64,000 bases of DNA from Tardiphaga alba (GTDB lineage Bacteria > Pseudomonadota > Alphaproteobacteria > Rhizobiales > Xanthobacteraceae): positions 744,001 to 808,000 of the forward strand of contig NZ_CP036498.1 of the NCBI RefSeq assembly GCF_018279705.1. The letters are read 5' to 3'. The translations under genes and the position numbers were made by a program. Below, in pieces: positions 57,190 through 64,000 of the stretch; position 1 is the first letter of the stretch, and each line of letters begins with the position of its first letter. Below the pieces are notes generated by a model, which was not told where the DNA came from, did not search any database, and worked only from the letters and a program-made list of their open reading frames with translations.

Positions 57190-57924
57190 TCAAATAGAGG
57201 CGCGCTTTCGGGAGCGCACAGTAGCGGACCGCGGGGCTTCTTGAAGCACGGGAGCTATGCCTTCAAGGAAAGTGGTGACTTTCGCGTCGACGATGGCATC
57301 TACGTCCGCGCCCAACGGCATGCCGTAGATGTACTCACGAACGCCGAGATAGAAAATCGAAGCGTGAAGGCCCCAAACCATCTCGATCTCCATCACGGAC
57401 GGAGGGACCGAGCTCAGATCTGGCCGTTCGTGCGCCGCGCGGAGAGCTGCAATGATACGAAAAAACGCGCGTTCTCTGAGCATTTCGAGATAGCGGGCAT
57501 TGAAGTCTAGGTCTTTCAAGCCGGCGAACATAAACAGACGTATCCATTCGTAATTCAGGATCGCCTTCGCGTATCCGCGATAGAAAGCCTTCAATCGATC
57601 AATCAGCGGCGCTTCGCGGTCATCGATCAGCGCCTCCCAGGATGGATTCCAACGGCCTACAAAGATTTCCTGATAGACGCGCTCGATCAACGCCTCCTTG
57701 CTTGGAAAGTACCGATAAAGCAGCGGCTGGGTGATCTTAAGCCGTTTCGCCAGTTCTCTCGTTTGCCCTTCGAAACCGTATTCAGCAAAGAATTTCACCG
57801 CTTCGCGGACGATGATTGCCTCTCGTTCGCTGGGATCCAATCGCTGCGGCTCTTTTCGAGGCGTGCGGGCAGCTAAGGCTTCGGTGCGTTTTGCGCGGGC
57901 GGAATCGGTCTGTGCTCGGGTCAT
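57190..57924 (-). CDS. TetR-family regulator
   Basis: 244 residues. The N-terminal HTH has IVREAVKFFAEYGFEGQTRELAKRLKITQPLLYRYFPSKEALIERV; the C-terminal part is ligand-binding-like. It diverges from the FAD monooxygenase operon and should repress it, releasing on binding a substrate. Direct repeats in the intervening promoter are the likely operators. Confidence 0.92.
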   Translation of the reverse strand: MTRAQTDSARAKRTEALAARTPRKEPQRLDPSEREAIIVREAVKFFAEYGFEGQTRELAKRLKITQPLLYRYFPSKEALIERVYQEIFVGRWNPSWEALIDDREAPLIDRLKAFYRGYAKAILNYEWIRLFMFAGLKDLDFNARYLEMLRERAFFRIIAALRAAHERPDLSSVPPSVMEIEMVWGLHASIFYLGVREYIYGMPLGADVDAIVDAKVTTFLEGIAPVLQEAPRSATVRSRKRASI

Positions 57925-57969
57925 TGAAATAGCCTACACGCACCCGGGTACAGATGGGAATTGATCGAT

Positions 57970-58030
57970 CGATAAATAAGGGTTGACAAAGGGCCGGAGT
58001 GTCACGCTAAATGATCAAACGATAAATAAG
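57970..58030 (+). promoter_or_regulatory. Promoter with two direct repeats between TetR and monooxygenase genes
   Basis: The 11-base repeat CGATAAATAAG occurs at 57970-57980 and 58020-58030, spaced 50 bases (about five helical turns). Between them lies TTGACA at 57983-57988, a 17-base spacer and GCTAAA at 58006-58011, a good -35 and weak -10. The second repeat sits just before the ribosome-binding site. The layout suits repression of the operon by the divergent TetR protein, with possible autoregulation. Confidence 0.6.
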
Positions 58031-58050
58031 ATGCGACGGGAAGAATGCTC

Positions 58051-59300
58051 ATGGAACATCGACCGAGCGGCGGCACGAGGCCGCCCAGAGCCATTATCGT
58101 TGGTGGCTCGATGGCGGGATTGTTTGCAGGCCTGTTCTTGCGGAAGCAGGGATGGGACATCGCAATCTACGAGCGCATCGGTGCCGAACTCGCGGGCAGA
58201 GGTGCAGGCATCGTCACCCACCGCGAATTGTTCGATATTCTCAAAGAAGCTGGTATCGAGGTCGACAGCTCATCGCTTGGCGTTTCGGTCCCCGGCCGAC
58301 GGGTCTTCGGAAGTGACGGCCGCGTCGTCGGGCAACTTGCTCTGCCGCAAGTTCTGACCTCATGGGGCAAGCTGTACGGTCTTCTGAAGGCCGCTCTTCC
58401 GTCAGATTGCTATCGGCATGGGAAGAATTTCGTTGAGGCTCAGGAAGACGATACATCAGTGGTCGCGAAGTTCTCGGATGGGGAAGCGGCGACTGGAGAC
58501 CTGCTGATCGGTGCCGACGGCTTATTCTCCAACGTTCGGGGCAGTTCGCACCTACGGACAGGCCGGCATATGCGGGGTATATCGCTTGGCGCGGACTAGT
58601 TCATGAGCGCGATCTTTCGCCGGCAACGCGCGCGGATACCTCGGATTGGTTTTCCTTCGCCCTTCCGCCCGGGGAGCAGATGCTCGGATATCCCGTTGCA
58701 GGAGAAGGTGAGGAAACTTCGATCGGGCAACGTCGGTTCAATTTCGTGTGGTACCGCCCAGCCGATGCTATGCAGACTCTGCCAGAACTTCTAACCGACA
58801 TCGACGGAAAGCGACACGAACTCTCGATAGCACCGCACCGGATTCGGCCGGATGTGATCTCCGCGATGCGCTCGGACGCTGAGCGGCTGCTGTCTCCGCA
58901 GTTTGCCGAGATCGTCAGGCTAACGAAGCAACCCTTCATTCAGGCAATACTTGATCTCGAGGCCAAGCGAATGATGGTCGGCACTCGCACGGTGCTCCTC
59001 GGTGACGCCGCGTTTGTCGCCCGTCCGCATGTGGGGATGGGCGTTACCAAAGCCGCTCTCGATGCAGCCGGGCTCGCAAAGGCGCTCCAAGATCATCCGG
59101 CAAATATGCAGGCGGCACTGACGGCTTTCAACGGGGCGCGGACACCATTCGGCGCTGCGGTTGTCCGACGCGCCAGACATCTCGGGGCTTACATGCAGGC
59201 GCAGATCGCCACGGATGAGGACCGCATTTCCGCCGAGAGATACCGAACGCCGGAGGCCGTCATGGCAGAGACCGCGGTGTCGACCGGCATAGCCGCCTAG
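58051..59300 (+). pseudogene. FAD-dependent aromatic monooxygenase (DHPH-like), frameshifted
   Basis: ATG 58051 (GGGAAG upstream; ATG 58045 is an alternative). FAD motif AIIVGGSMAGLFAGLF, YERIG and the DG motif LIGADGLFSNVRG are intact. The frame fails at the G run 58538-58541; one more G restores QFAPTDRPAYAGYIAWRGLVHE and joins the C-terminal part with LLGDAAFVARPHVGMG. The corrected length is 1251 bases, 416 residues. It is homologous throughout to the broken enzyme at 17255-18363. It heads an operon with DUF485, ActP-type symporter and cupin genes, which suggests uptake and oxidation of an aromatic or carboxylic acid. Confidence 0.87.
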
Positions 59301-59324
59301 TCGAGATAAAAAAGGGAGGACGTT

Positions 59325-59624
59325 ATGAACGCTGAACTTATTCAGCAAAACGTATTGTTTCGACAGTTGTCCAGAGAACGGTCGAGGTTCGGTTTTGCGA
59401 TGTCTGCGATGATGGCGGTGTCCTACTTCGCTTTCATTATGGTCATCGCGTTCCGTCCTTCGCTGCTGGGCCTTCCTCTCGGGACCGGGACGACCACCAC
59501 GTGGGGCGTAGTCGTCGCCGTCGCATTGATAGCGCTCGGCTTCATTCTTACCGCCGTGTATGTCGCGAGAGCGAACTCGCGCTTCGACCAGTTGAAAGAC
59601 AAGCTATTGGAGGACCTGCGATGA
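59325..59624 (+). CDS. DUF485 membrane protein
   Basis: 99 residues, two hydrophobic segments (about 24-44 and 58-82), with [22 protein letters not shown]485 proteins are partners of ActP-type symporters. The TGA overlaps the symporter's ATG (59621), so both are cotranslated. AAAGGGAGGACGTT precedes the ATG as a strong ribosome-binding site. Confidence 0.93.
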   Translation: MNAELIQQNVLFRQLSRERSRFGFAMSAMMAVSYFAFIMVIAFRPSLLGLPLGTGTTTTWGVVVAVALIALGFILTAVYVARANSRFDQLKDKLLEDLR

Positions 59625-61273
59625 TCAGGCGGTTCGGCGGTCTCGCTTTTCTGATAGCCGCGACGACGTCGTCGTGTCCGGCAGTCGCCGATGCCGTCAG
59701 CGGAACTGTGACGCGGCAGCCTCTGAATTCCACTGCCATCCTCATGTTCGTCGCGTTCGTCGTCGTCAGCCTCGCAGTCACCTGGTGGGCGGCAAGGCGC
59801 GGAACGAGCACCGTGAAGGACTTCTATGCGGCAGGCGGCGGTCTGAAGGGTTTCCAGAACGGTCTCGCCATTGCCGGTGACTATACTTCGGCTGCGACGT
59901 TCCTCGGAGTGACTGCGCTGGTCTACACATCCGGCTACGACGGGATGATCTACGCGATTGGCTTCCTCGTAGGGTTTCCGATGATCCTCTTTCTCGTCGC
60001 AGAGCCGCTTCGAAATCTCGGGCGCTTCACCTTCGCGGACGTAGCAGCTTACAGGTTGGCGGAAATTCCTGTCAGGGCAGTCGCCGGCGTGAACACGCTC
60101 GTGATCGTGATCTTCTACCTCATCGCCCAGATGGTGGGAGCCGGCAAGCTCATCCAACTCTTGTTTGGACTGCCGTACAGCTATGCCGTGTGCATCGTCG
60201 GCGTTCTGATGATGATCTACGTTACGGTCGGAGGAATGCTCGCGACCACTTGGGTCCAGATTATCAAGGCTGTTCTTCTGATGACGGGGTCGATAGTGAT
60301 GTCAATCCTGATTTTGTCGCGCTTTGGCTTCAGTTTCGAAGCTCTCTTTCGTGCCGCCGTGTCGGTCCATCCGAAGTCGGATGCGATCATGGCGCCGGGC
60401 GGATTGGTCAAGGACCCGATCTCGGCCATCTCGCTGGGGCTCGCTCTGATCTTCGGAACCGCCGGATTGCCTCACATCTTGATGAGGTTCTTCACCGTTA
60501 GCAACGCGAAGGACGCCCGTTCGTCCGTTCTTGTCGCGACCGGCTTCATCTCGATTTTCTACAGCCTGTTGTTCGTTCTGGGCTTTGGGGCGATCGCGCT
60601 GGTATCCACCGACCCGGTGTTCCGTGATCCGGCGGGAGCCTTGATAGGTGGCACAAACATGGTCGCCCTTCACCTTGCCGAAGCCGTAGGAGGATCGGCT
60701 CTGCTCGGGTTCATTTCGGCGGTGGCATTCGCTACGATCCTGGCTGTCGTATCCGGCTTGACCTTGGCGGGGGCATCCGCCGCAAGTCACGATCTGTATG
60801 CGAGGATCTTCCGTCGAGGACAGGCCAACGAGCGCGAAGAGGTGCTGGTATCGAAATTGGCCGCCGTCGCGATAAGCGTCGTCTCGATGGGGTTGGGCAT
60901 CGTCTTCGAGAATTCCAACATTGCCTTCGTCGTCGGTCTTGTCTTCGCGATCGCCGCCAGCGCCAATTTCCCCATCATCCTCCTCTCGATCGTCTGGTCG
61001 AAACTGACGACACGCGGAGCCGTCATCGGATCTATCTGTGGACTGGTCTCGTCGGTCGGGCTGGTCGCTCTGAGTCCGTCCGTCTGGACGGCCACCTTCA
61101 AACTGGGACCGGCACCTTTTCCCTACGACAATCCGGCTCTGGTCTCCGTGCCACTGGCCTTCGCGATGTCTTGGATCGTTTCTGTCCTCGATCGCAGCGC
61201 GGCAGCGGAAAAAGTGCGCTCTGCGTTCGGATCTCAGCAGGTCCGGGCGGAGATCGGAATGAGCACCAAATAG
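59621..61273 (+). CDS. Cation/acetate symporter-family transporter (ActP-like)
   Basis: 550 residues, 13 predicted helices of the SSS sodium:solute family, with a signal-like N-terminus. Landmarks: [30 protein letters not shown] and [25 protein letters not shown]. Family members take up acetate or other short carboxylates with sodium or protons. Its place beside an FAD monooxygenase and a cupin suggests that here it imports the acid substrate of the pathway rather than plain acetate. It is cotranslated with DUF485. Confidence 0.9.
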   Translation: MIRRFGGLAFLIAATTSSCPAVADAVSGTVTRQPLNSTAILMFVAFVVVSLAVTWWAARRGTSTVKDFYAAGGGLKGFQNGLAIAGDYTSAATFLGVTALVYTSGYDGMIYAIGFLVGFPMILFLVAEPLRNLGRFTFADVAAYRLAEIPVRAVAGVNTLVIVIFYLIAQMVGAGKLIQLLFGLPYSYAVCIVGVLMMIYVTVGGMLATTWVQIIKAVLLMTGSIVMSILILSRFGFSFEALFRAAVSVHPKSDAIMAPGGLVKDPISAISLGLALIFGTAGLPHILMRFFTVSNAKDARSSVLVATGFISIFYSLLFVLGFGAIALVSTDPVFRDPAGALIGGTNMVALHLAEAVGGSALLGFISAVAFATILAVVSGLTLAGASAASHDLYARIFRRGQANEREEVLVSKLAAVAISVVSMGLGIVFENSNIAFVVGLVFAIAASANFPIILLSIVWSKLTTRGAVIGSICGLVSSVGLVALSPSVWTATFKLGPAPFPYDNPALVSVPLAFAMSWIVSVLDRSAAAEKVRSAFGSQQVRAEIGMSTK

Positions 61274-61300
61274 AAGAGTTATTTTGAGAAAGGAACACAA

Positions 61301-61702
61301 ATGAGTATTGCCACCAAAGCGAACATCGAAGCATGGCCGGTGAAATTGCGCCGCGAGTTTGCGGCTAATCAGAACAACGGCAACGTGGGCACCAGGCTCC
61401 TATCAGAGACCGCACGCGTAAGGGTCTGGGAGATCCGCCTAGCACCGGGCGAACGGATCGGTTTCCATCGACACGTCCTTGATTATTTCTGGACGGCGGT
61501 AACGCCCGGTAGGGCACGGTCGCATGTAGAAGACGGGACGATCGTTGATGCAGTCTATTCAGCGGGAGACACCCGGCACTTTGTCTATGGAGAGGGAGAA
61601 TCTAAATTCCACGATCTCGAAAACGTCGGTGACACGGAGCTCTTGTTCACGACCGTTGAATTTCTCGATTCTGCCAACGGCAGACTTCCAGTCAGCGCAT
61701 AA
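61301..61702 (+). CDS. Cupin-domain protein
   Basis: 133 residues. A single small beta-barrel with RVWEIRLAPGERIGFHRHVLDYFWTAVTPG, having HRH in the first cupin motif, and HFVYGEGESKFHDLEN in the second. A metal site is possible with His residues. Function in the pathway is unknown; it may isomerise or bind a product. It is the last gene of the monooxygenase operon (27 bases after ActP). Confidence 0.88.
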   Translation: MSIATKANIEAWPVKLRREFAANQNNGNVGTRLLSETARVRVWEIRLAPGERIGFHRHVLDYFWTAVTPGRARSHVEDGTIVDAVYSAGDTRHFVYGEGESKFHDLENVGDTELLFTTVEFLDSANGRLPVSA

Positions 61703-61839
61703 CCGCGCCTGCGCGCAAACGCGTGCCTAAGACTGATTTGGAAGACAAGCGAGGGTTGGGTTGCGTTGTGTGTCTAGAAGCATGCGAGGCGGCGCTCTAC
61801 TCCAGCGCCGCTAGGCTCGCGAGGTGCCGCCGACCGCAT

Positions 61840-61947
61840 GCGGCGGACCAGCAAAAGATCGCCGACGCTTTTTTGGCGCTCGGCCTCATTCCGAAGGCAA
61901 TCAAGATCACCGATGCTATCCCCGCAAACCTTGTGTCAGCGAATTGA
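61840..61947 (+). pseudogene. C-terminal remnant of a sulfonate/nitrate-type ABC binding protein
   Basis: The translation AADQQKIADAFLALGLIPKAIKITDAI reads like the last residues of SsuA-type substrate-binding proteins, which often end in QQKIAD-FxxLGLIPK-I. The upstream sequence of the same frame shows no binding-protein body, so it is a decayed fragment. The remaining part of 61703-62173 holds no gene. Confidence 0.4.
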
Positions 61948-62111
61948 CCGCAACGTTGCGAAATTTGCCGGCGGCAGACGGCTTCATGCTTTCCATCGTG
62001 AAGTCGCAGCTAGCATTTGAAAAAATGCGGCGAGCTGGAACCAACGGAATTGCGCGGTGTTTTCGAAGCGTCTCAACATAAGAGTGGAAGGCGGATGTAC
62101 CCCTCCAGTGG

Positions 62112-62137
62112 AAGGCTCCGTGTGATGCCGGGGCCTT
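62112..62137. terminator. Hairpin terminator candidate
   Basis: Arms AAGGCTCCG (62112-62120) and CGGGGCCTT (62129-62137) with one G-U pair around an eight-base loop. A short CTT follows. It lies downstream of the cupin operon and before a minus-strand gene, so it could stop transcription from both sides. Confidence 0.5.
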
Positions 62138-62173
62138 CTTGCGTTATTACGACCTAACTTGCTGCCGAGTCCT

Positions 62174-62365
62174 CTAACCTGCGGATGGCGCCTTTGCCTC
62201 GCGGGTGCCGACGAGCTTCAGTCCATGCTGCCGAGCCGCCTTCTTGACGGATTCGCTTCGGCGGTTGAGCGCTGAAGCAGCACGCATGGCAGTGGCTCCC
62301 TCGGCCGCCAACTCGCGCAGGCGTTGGATATCCTGATCTGTCCAGACTTTGCTCAACGGCTTCAT
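62174..62365 (-). CDS. Small SANT/Myb-like or HTH protein
   Basis: 63 residues from ATG 62365 (MKPLSKVWTDQDIQRLRELAAEGATAMRAASALNRR, then SVKKAARQHGLKL). The WTxxD-hydrophobic-L-x-x-L pattern, followed by an HTH-like AxxxxxRR and KKxARxxG, is common in small rhizobial proteins likely to bind DNA. An in-frame extension to 62590 is basic and does not fit. It sits between the cupin operon and the MotB-like gene on the minus strand; the gap 62366-62592 holds nothing recognised. Confidence 0.6.
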   Translation of the reverse strand: MKPLSKVWTDQDIQRLRELAAEGATAMRAASALNRRSESVKKAARQHGLKLVGTREAKAPSAG

Positions 62366-62592
62366 ATTGTTCTCAGTCCGGTGCCTGCAGTTCGGTCGAA
62401 GCTGCACATCGGCCGCCGTTTGCTTGTGCCTCGGATATCCGCTCAGCCGCTCTTCGGGCCTAGTCTTCGGGGCATAATACTGATACACGCAACACGATTT
62501 TGGGCGGCGATTGCCGTTGATTTCATTTAGTTTTTTCGTTGGCCGGGCAATCCCCCTCATCGCTAGAGGCCTATTTCCCGGCTCGCGCAAGA

Positions 62593-63864
62593 CTAGTTGC
62601 CGAAGAGATTAAAAGAATTCGGCTGTCGTTGCGGGGGAGGCGGTTGGACCGGTGCTGGACGAGGGGAAGCCGCTGGGCGTGGCATGGCTTGTTTGGCCTG
62701 TGCCGGTCGGCGCAGGACCTGGGTTGACGGTGTGGGCGGCACGATCGAGGCGGCAGCTTCGTGCGGAGTAGATTTACGCAATCTAATCTCAATGCGCCGG
62801 CGTTGTGCCACGTCGCCGCCAGGGTTGCTGCTGAGCGCGAGCTTCTCGTCGGTATCAATCAGCTGACCGCCAGAGAGCGGAATAAGTTTGTAACCGGCGA
62901 GCTTTTCGGACTTCCGCAATTCGCTGACAACGGAAACAGCGCGTGCCAGGCCAAGGCCGGCATTGTCCGCAGGGGTCATCCGCGCGATTTCGTTGGTGTT
63001 GTTCAGAACTGCCGTCAGGCCACGATCAAGATTCGAGACACGGGGCATGCTGGACGTCGGAGCAAGGGAGACCGGGCTGGCGGAGTCGATGCCGGGCGAG
63101 GCCAAACGAGGGCCATAAGCCTGTTCGTCCGTATGTCCCACGACCTCGACCACGTCGACGTCGTACTGTTTGATCGTCGTGAGGATCTTGTCGAGCGTCG
63201 TCGAGGTAAGCGCGTTTTTGAATGCGGGCACTAGCTCGGCGCTCCCGGTACGGAAGGTATATCCTTTCTCTTCGGTTAGACTAATGATAGGCGGAAAGCG
63301 ATTGCCGCCACCGTCGCCGGGAGCCTTCGACGCGCGGACCGCTATTTCGGTAGCTGATTTCGGCGTCAACGCCGCGCTGTCTGCTTCGGGTAGTGCACTC
63401 TTCAGAGCTTTCACGATCTCCGCGTCACGCATTGCCTTGTCGTTATCAATGCCTGCTTTCCGCAAGGCATCCGTGACCGCTGCCTTCTCGCGTACTTCCG
63501 CGAGCGTCGTGCCTTCTTTGGCCAGCTTCGCAAGAGATGCCTTGCTTTCGACGAGATCCCGCCAGTAAGCGTCGATGGCGGCGGGATCTAGACCGGCGGC
63601 ATTCTGAAGTTTCTCCGCGAGGGCCGTCTCTCGCTTCAACGATTCTATGGCGGCGGCATCGCGCTCTGCGATAGCCTTCTGGAGCGCGAGCTCCTGTTTG
63701 GCCATAGCGAGCTTGTCTTGTTCCCGCCGCAAGAAGGTCGCCATTGCAATCAGAAGGCAGAACACCAGCAGGACCATAATTTCCGCCATGGTGAGGCCAA
63801 GAACGAGGCCTCGTCGGTAGGAGGAGCCCTGCTGATTGATCTTTCCGTCTGTGGTCGCGCCCAT
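62593..63864 (-). CDS. MotB/OmpA-like inner-membrane protein
   Basis: 423 residues from ATG 63864; a GTG codon just upstream is less likely, because the upstream gene's TGA overlaps this ATG by one base. One transmembrane segment (about 20-42, GLTMAEIMVLLVFCLLIAM) is followed by a coiled coil (about 45-100) and an OmpA-like peptidoglycan-binding domain (about 205-365; TFRTGSAELVP, VEVVGHTDEQ, QRRRIEIRL). The C-terminal tail is Pro- and Gln-rich. The layout is that of MotB, and of ZorB-type stators, except that the membrane segment carries Glu29 where such stators have Asp. It is longer than usual. An overlapping upstream gene could encode the MotA/ZorA-like partner. Confidence 0.72.
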   Translation of the reverse strand: MGATTDGKINQQGSSYRRGLVLGLTMAEIMVLLVFCLLIAMATFLRREQDKLAMAKQELALQKAIAERDAAAIESLKRETALAEKLQNAAGLDPAAIDAYWRDLVESKASLAKLAKEGTTLAEVREKAAVTDALRKAGIDNDKAMRDAEIVKALKSALPEADSAALTPKSATEIAVRASKAPGDGGGNRFPPIISLTEEKGYTFRTGSAELVPAFKNALTSTTLDKILTTIKQYDVDVVEVVGHTDEQAYGPRLASPGIDSASPVSLAPTSSMPRVSNLDRGLTAVLNNTNEIARMTPADNAGLGLARAVSVVSELRKSEKLAGYKLIPLSGGQLIDTDEKLALSSNPGGDVAQRRRIEIRLRKSTPHEAAASIVPPTPSTQVLRRPAQAKQAMPRPAASPRPAPVQPPPPQRQPNSFNLFGN

Positions 63865-64000
63865 CACTCTGCGGCCTTATCAGCTTGGGTGCCGTCCCAA
63901 GCCGGGGGCTCGGCGGGTCTAGGCCGAAAAAGGTCGGCCGCTCGGAGTTCCTCAACGATCCGAGCCACCGACGCTGCCACGTCCTGCGTCCGCTTGAGGC
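63864..64000 (-). CDS. C-terminal end of a gene upstream of the MotB-like gene (truncated by window)
   Basis: A minus-strand frame enters from the right edge, ending RRPAEPPAWDGTQADKAAE at TGA 63864-63866. Its stop overlaps the next start, so the two are cotranslated. About 45 residues are visible: helical and charged (VARIVEELRAADLF), with an Ala/Pro-rich end. In MotA-MotB and ZorA-ZorB pairs this position encodes the ion-channel subunit, but the visible end does not allow a family call. Confidence 0.45.
   Translation of the reverse strand, partial: LKRTQDVAASVARIVEELRAADLFRPRPAEPPAWDGTQADKAAE

Noticed and set aside
1..64000. CRISPR arrays, tRNA or rRNA genes, and intact insertion sequences
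   Set aside because: No spaced repeats, cloverleaf stretches or transposase motifs were seen when reading the window.

Overview
The window looks like part of an alphaproteobacterial chromosome, most likely a Bradyrhizobium-type member of the Nitrobacteraceae. This is judged from protein style: HisKA_2 (HWE-like) sensor kinases, FixL/FixJ-like signalling proteins, small proteins with an ETFPASDP-type tail, many TetR, LysR and AraC regulators, and Bug/TctC and DUF485/ActP transport genes. No rRNA, tRNA, CRISPR array, intact insertion sequence or integrase was recognised.

Layout. (1) 0.4-5.6 kb: a tightly overlapping operon of three clamp-loader-like proteins (gamma/tau-like, delta-like, delta-prime-like) plus an unknown 171-residue protein. 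It is separate from any housekeeping replication gene and is the most unusual item in the window. (2) 6.4-8.8 kb: a membrane-bound O-acyltransferase (AlgI type) with a periplasmic SGNH-like partner. (3) 9.4-12.0 kb: a GAF/HisKA_2 kinase and a receiver-PAS-kinase hybrid. (4) 12.1-27.9 kb: a catabolic accessory region with maleylacetate reductase, aldehyde dehydrogenase, Bug-type binding protein, two regulators, FAD monooxygenase, MFS exporter, Old Yellow Enzyme, a molybdenum hydroxylase with [2Fe-2S] and cytochrome c subunits, an alpha/beta hydrolase and an isochorismatase-like hydrolase. (5) 28.0-29.2 kb: lrgA/lrgB. (6) 29.3-38.1 kb: a second, larger signalling cluster: a 1692-residue kinase-like/AAA/GAF/histidine kinase protein, a receiver-PAS-kinase hybrid, a FixJ-like regulator and a class III adenylate cyclase. 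(7) 38.3-45.6 kb: a seven-gene operon that by eye is more GC-rich: isochorismatase-like hydrolase, XapX protein, amidohydrolase with a Cys/His-rich tail, DoxX protein, MFS-monooxygenase fusion, secreted VOC protein and outer-membrane channel. (8) 45.7-56.7 kb: small hydrolases, MFS transporters, LysR and AraC regulators and an EmrAB-like efflux pair. (9) 57.2-61.7 kb: TetR regulator divergent from an FAD monooxygenase, DUF485/ActP symporter and cupin operon. (10) 62.2-64.0 kb: a small DNA-binding-like protein, then a MotB/OmpA-like inner-membrane protein and the end of an upstream gene overlapping it, cut by the window edge.

A second theme is a run of broken reading frames. Eight of the nine disrupted genes (LysR, Bug protein, FAD monooxygenase twice, cytochrome c, AraC, alpha/beta hydrolase, metallo-beta-lactamase-fold protein) are each restored by adding one base to one or more short homopolymer runs, mostly G/C. 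The ninth (MFS) is broken at an AG dinucleotide run. In every case both flanks keep normal conserved motifs and the total length becomes a multiple of three once corrected. This suggests either consensus errors in the sequence or very recent decay, and it should be settled before any of these genes is called dead.

Several genes occur twice (AraC regulator, MFS exporter, FAD monooxygenase, isochorismatase-like hydrolase, small alpha/beta hydrolase, kinase hybrid). The accessory part therefore looks built from related cassettes for oxidising and exporting aromatic or heteroaromatic compounds, each with its own regulator. The substrates cannot be read from the sequence.
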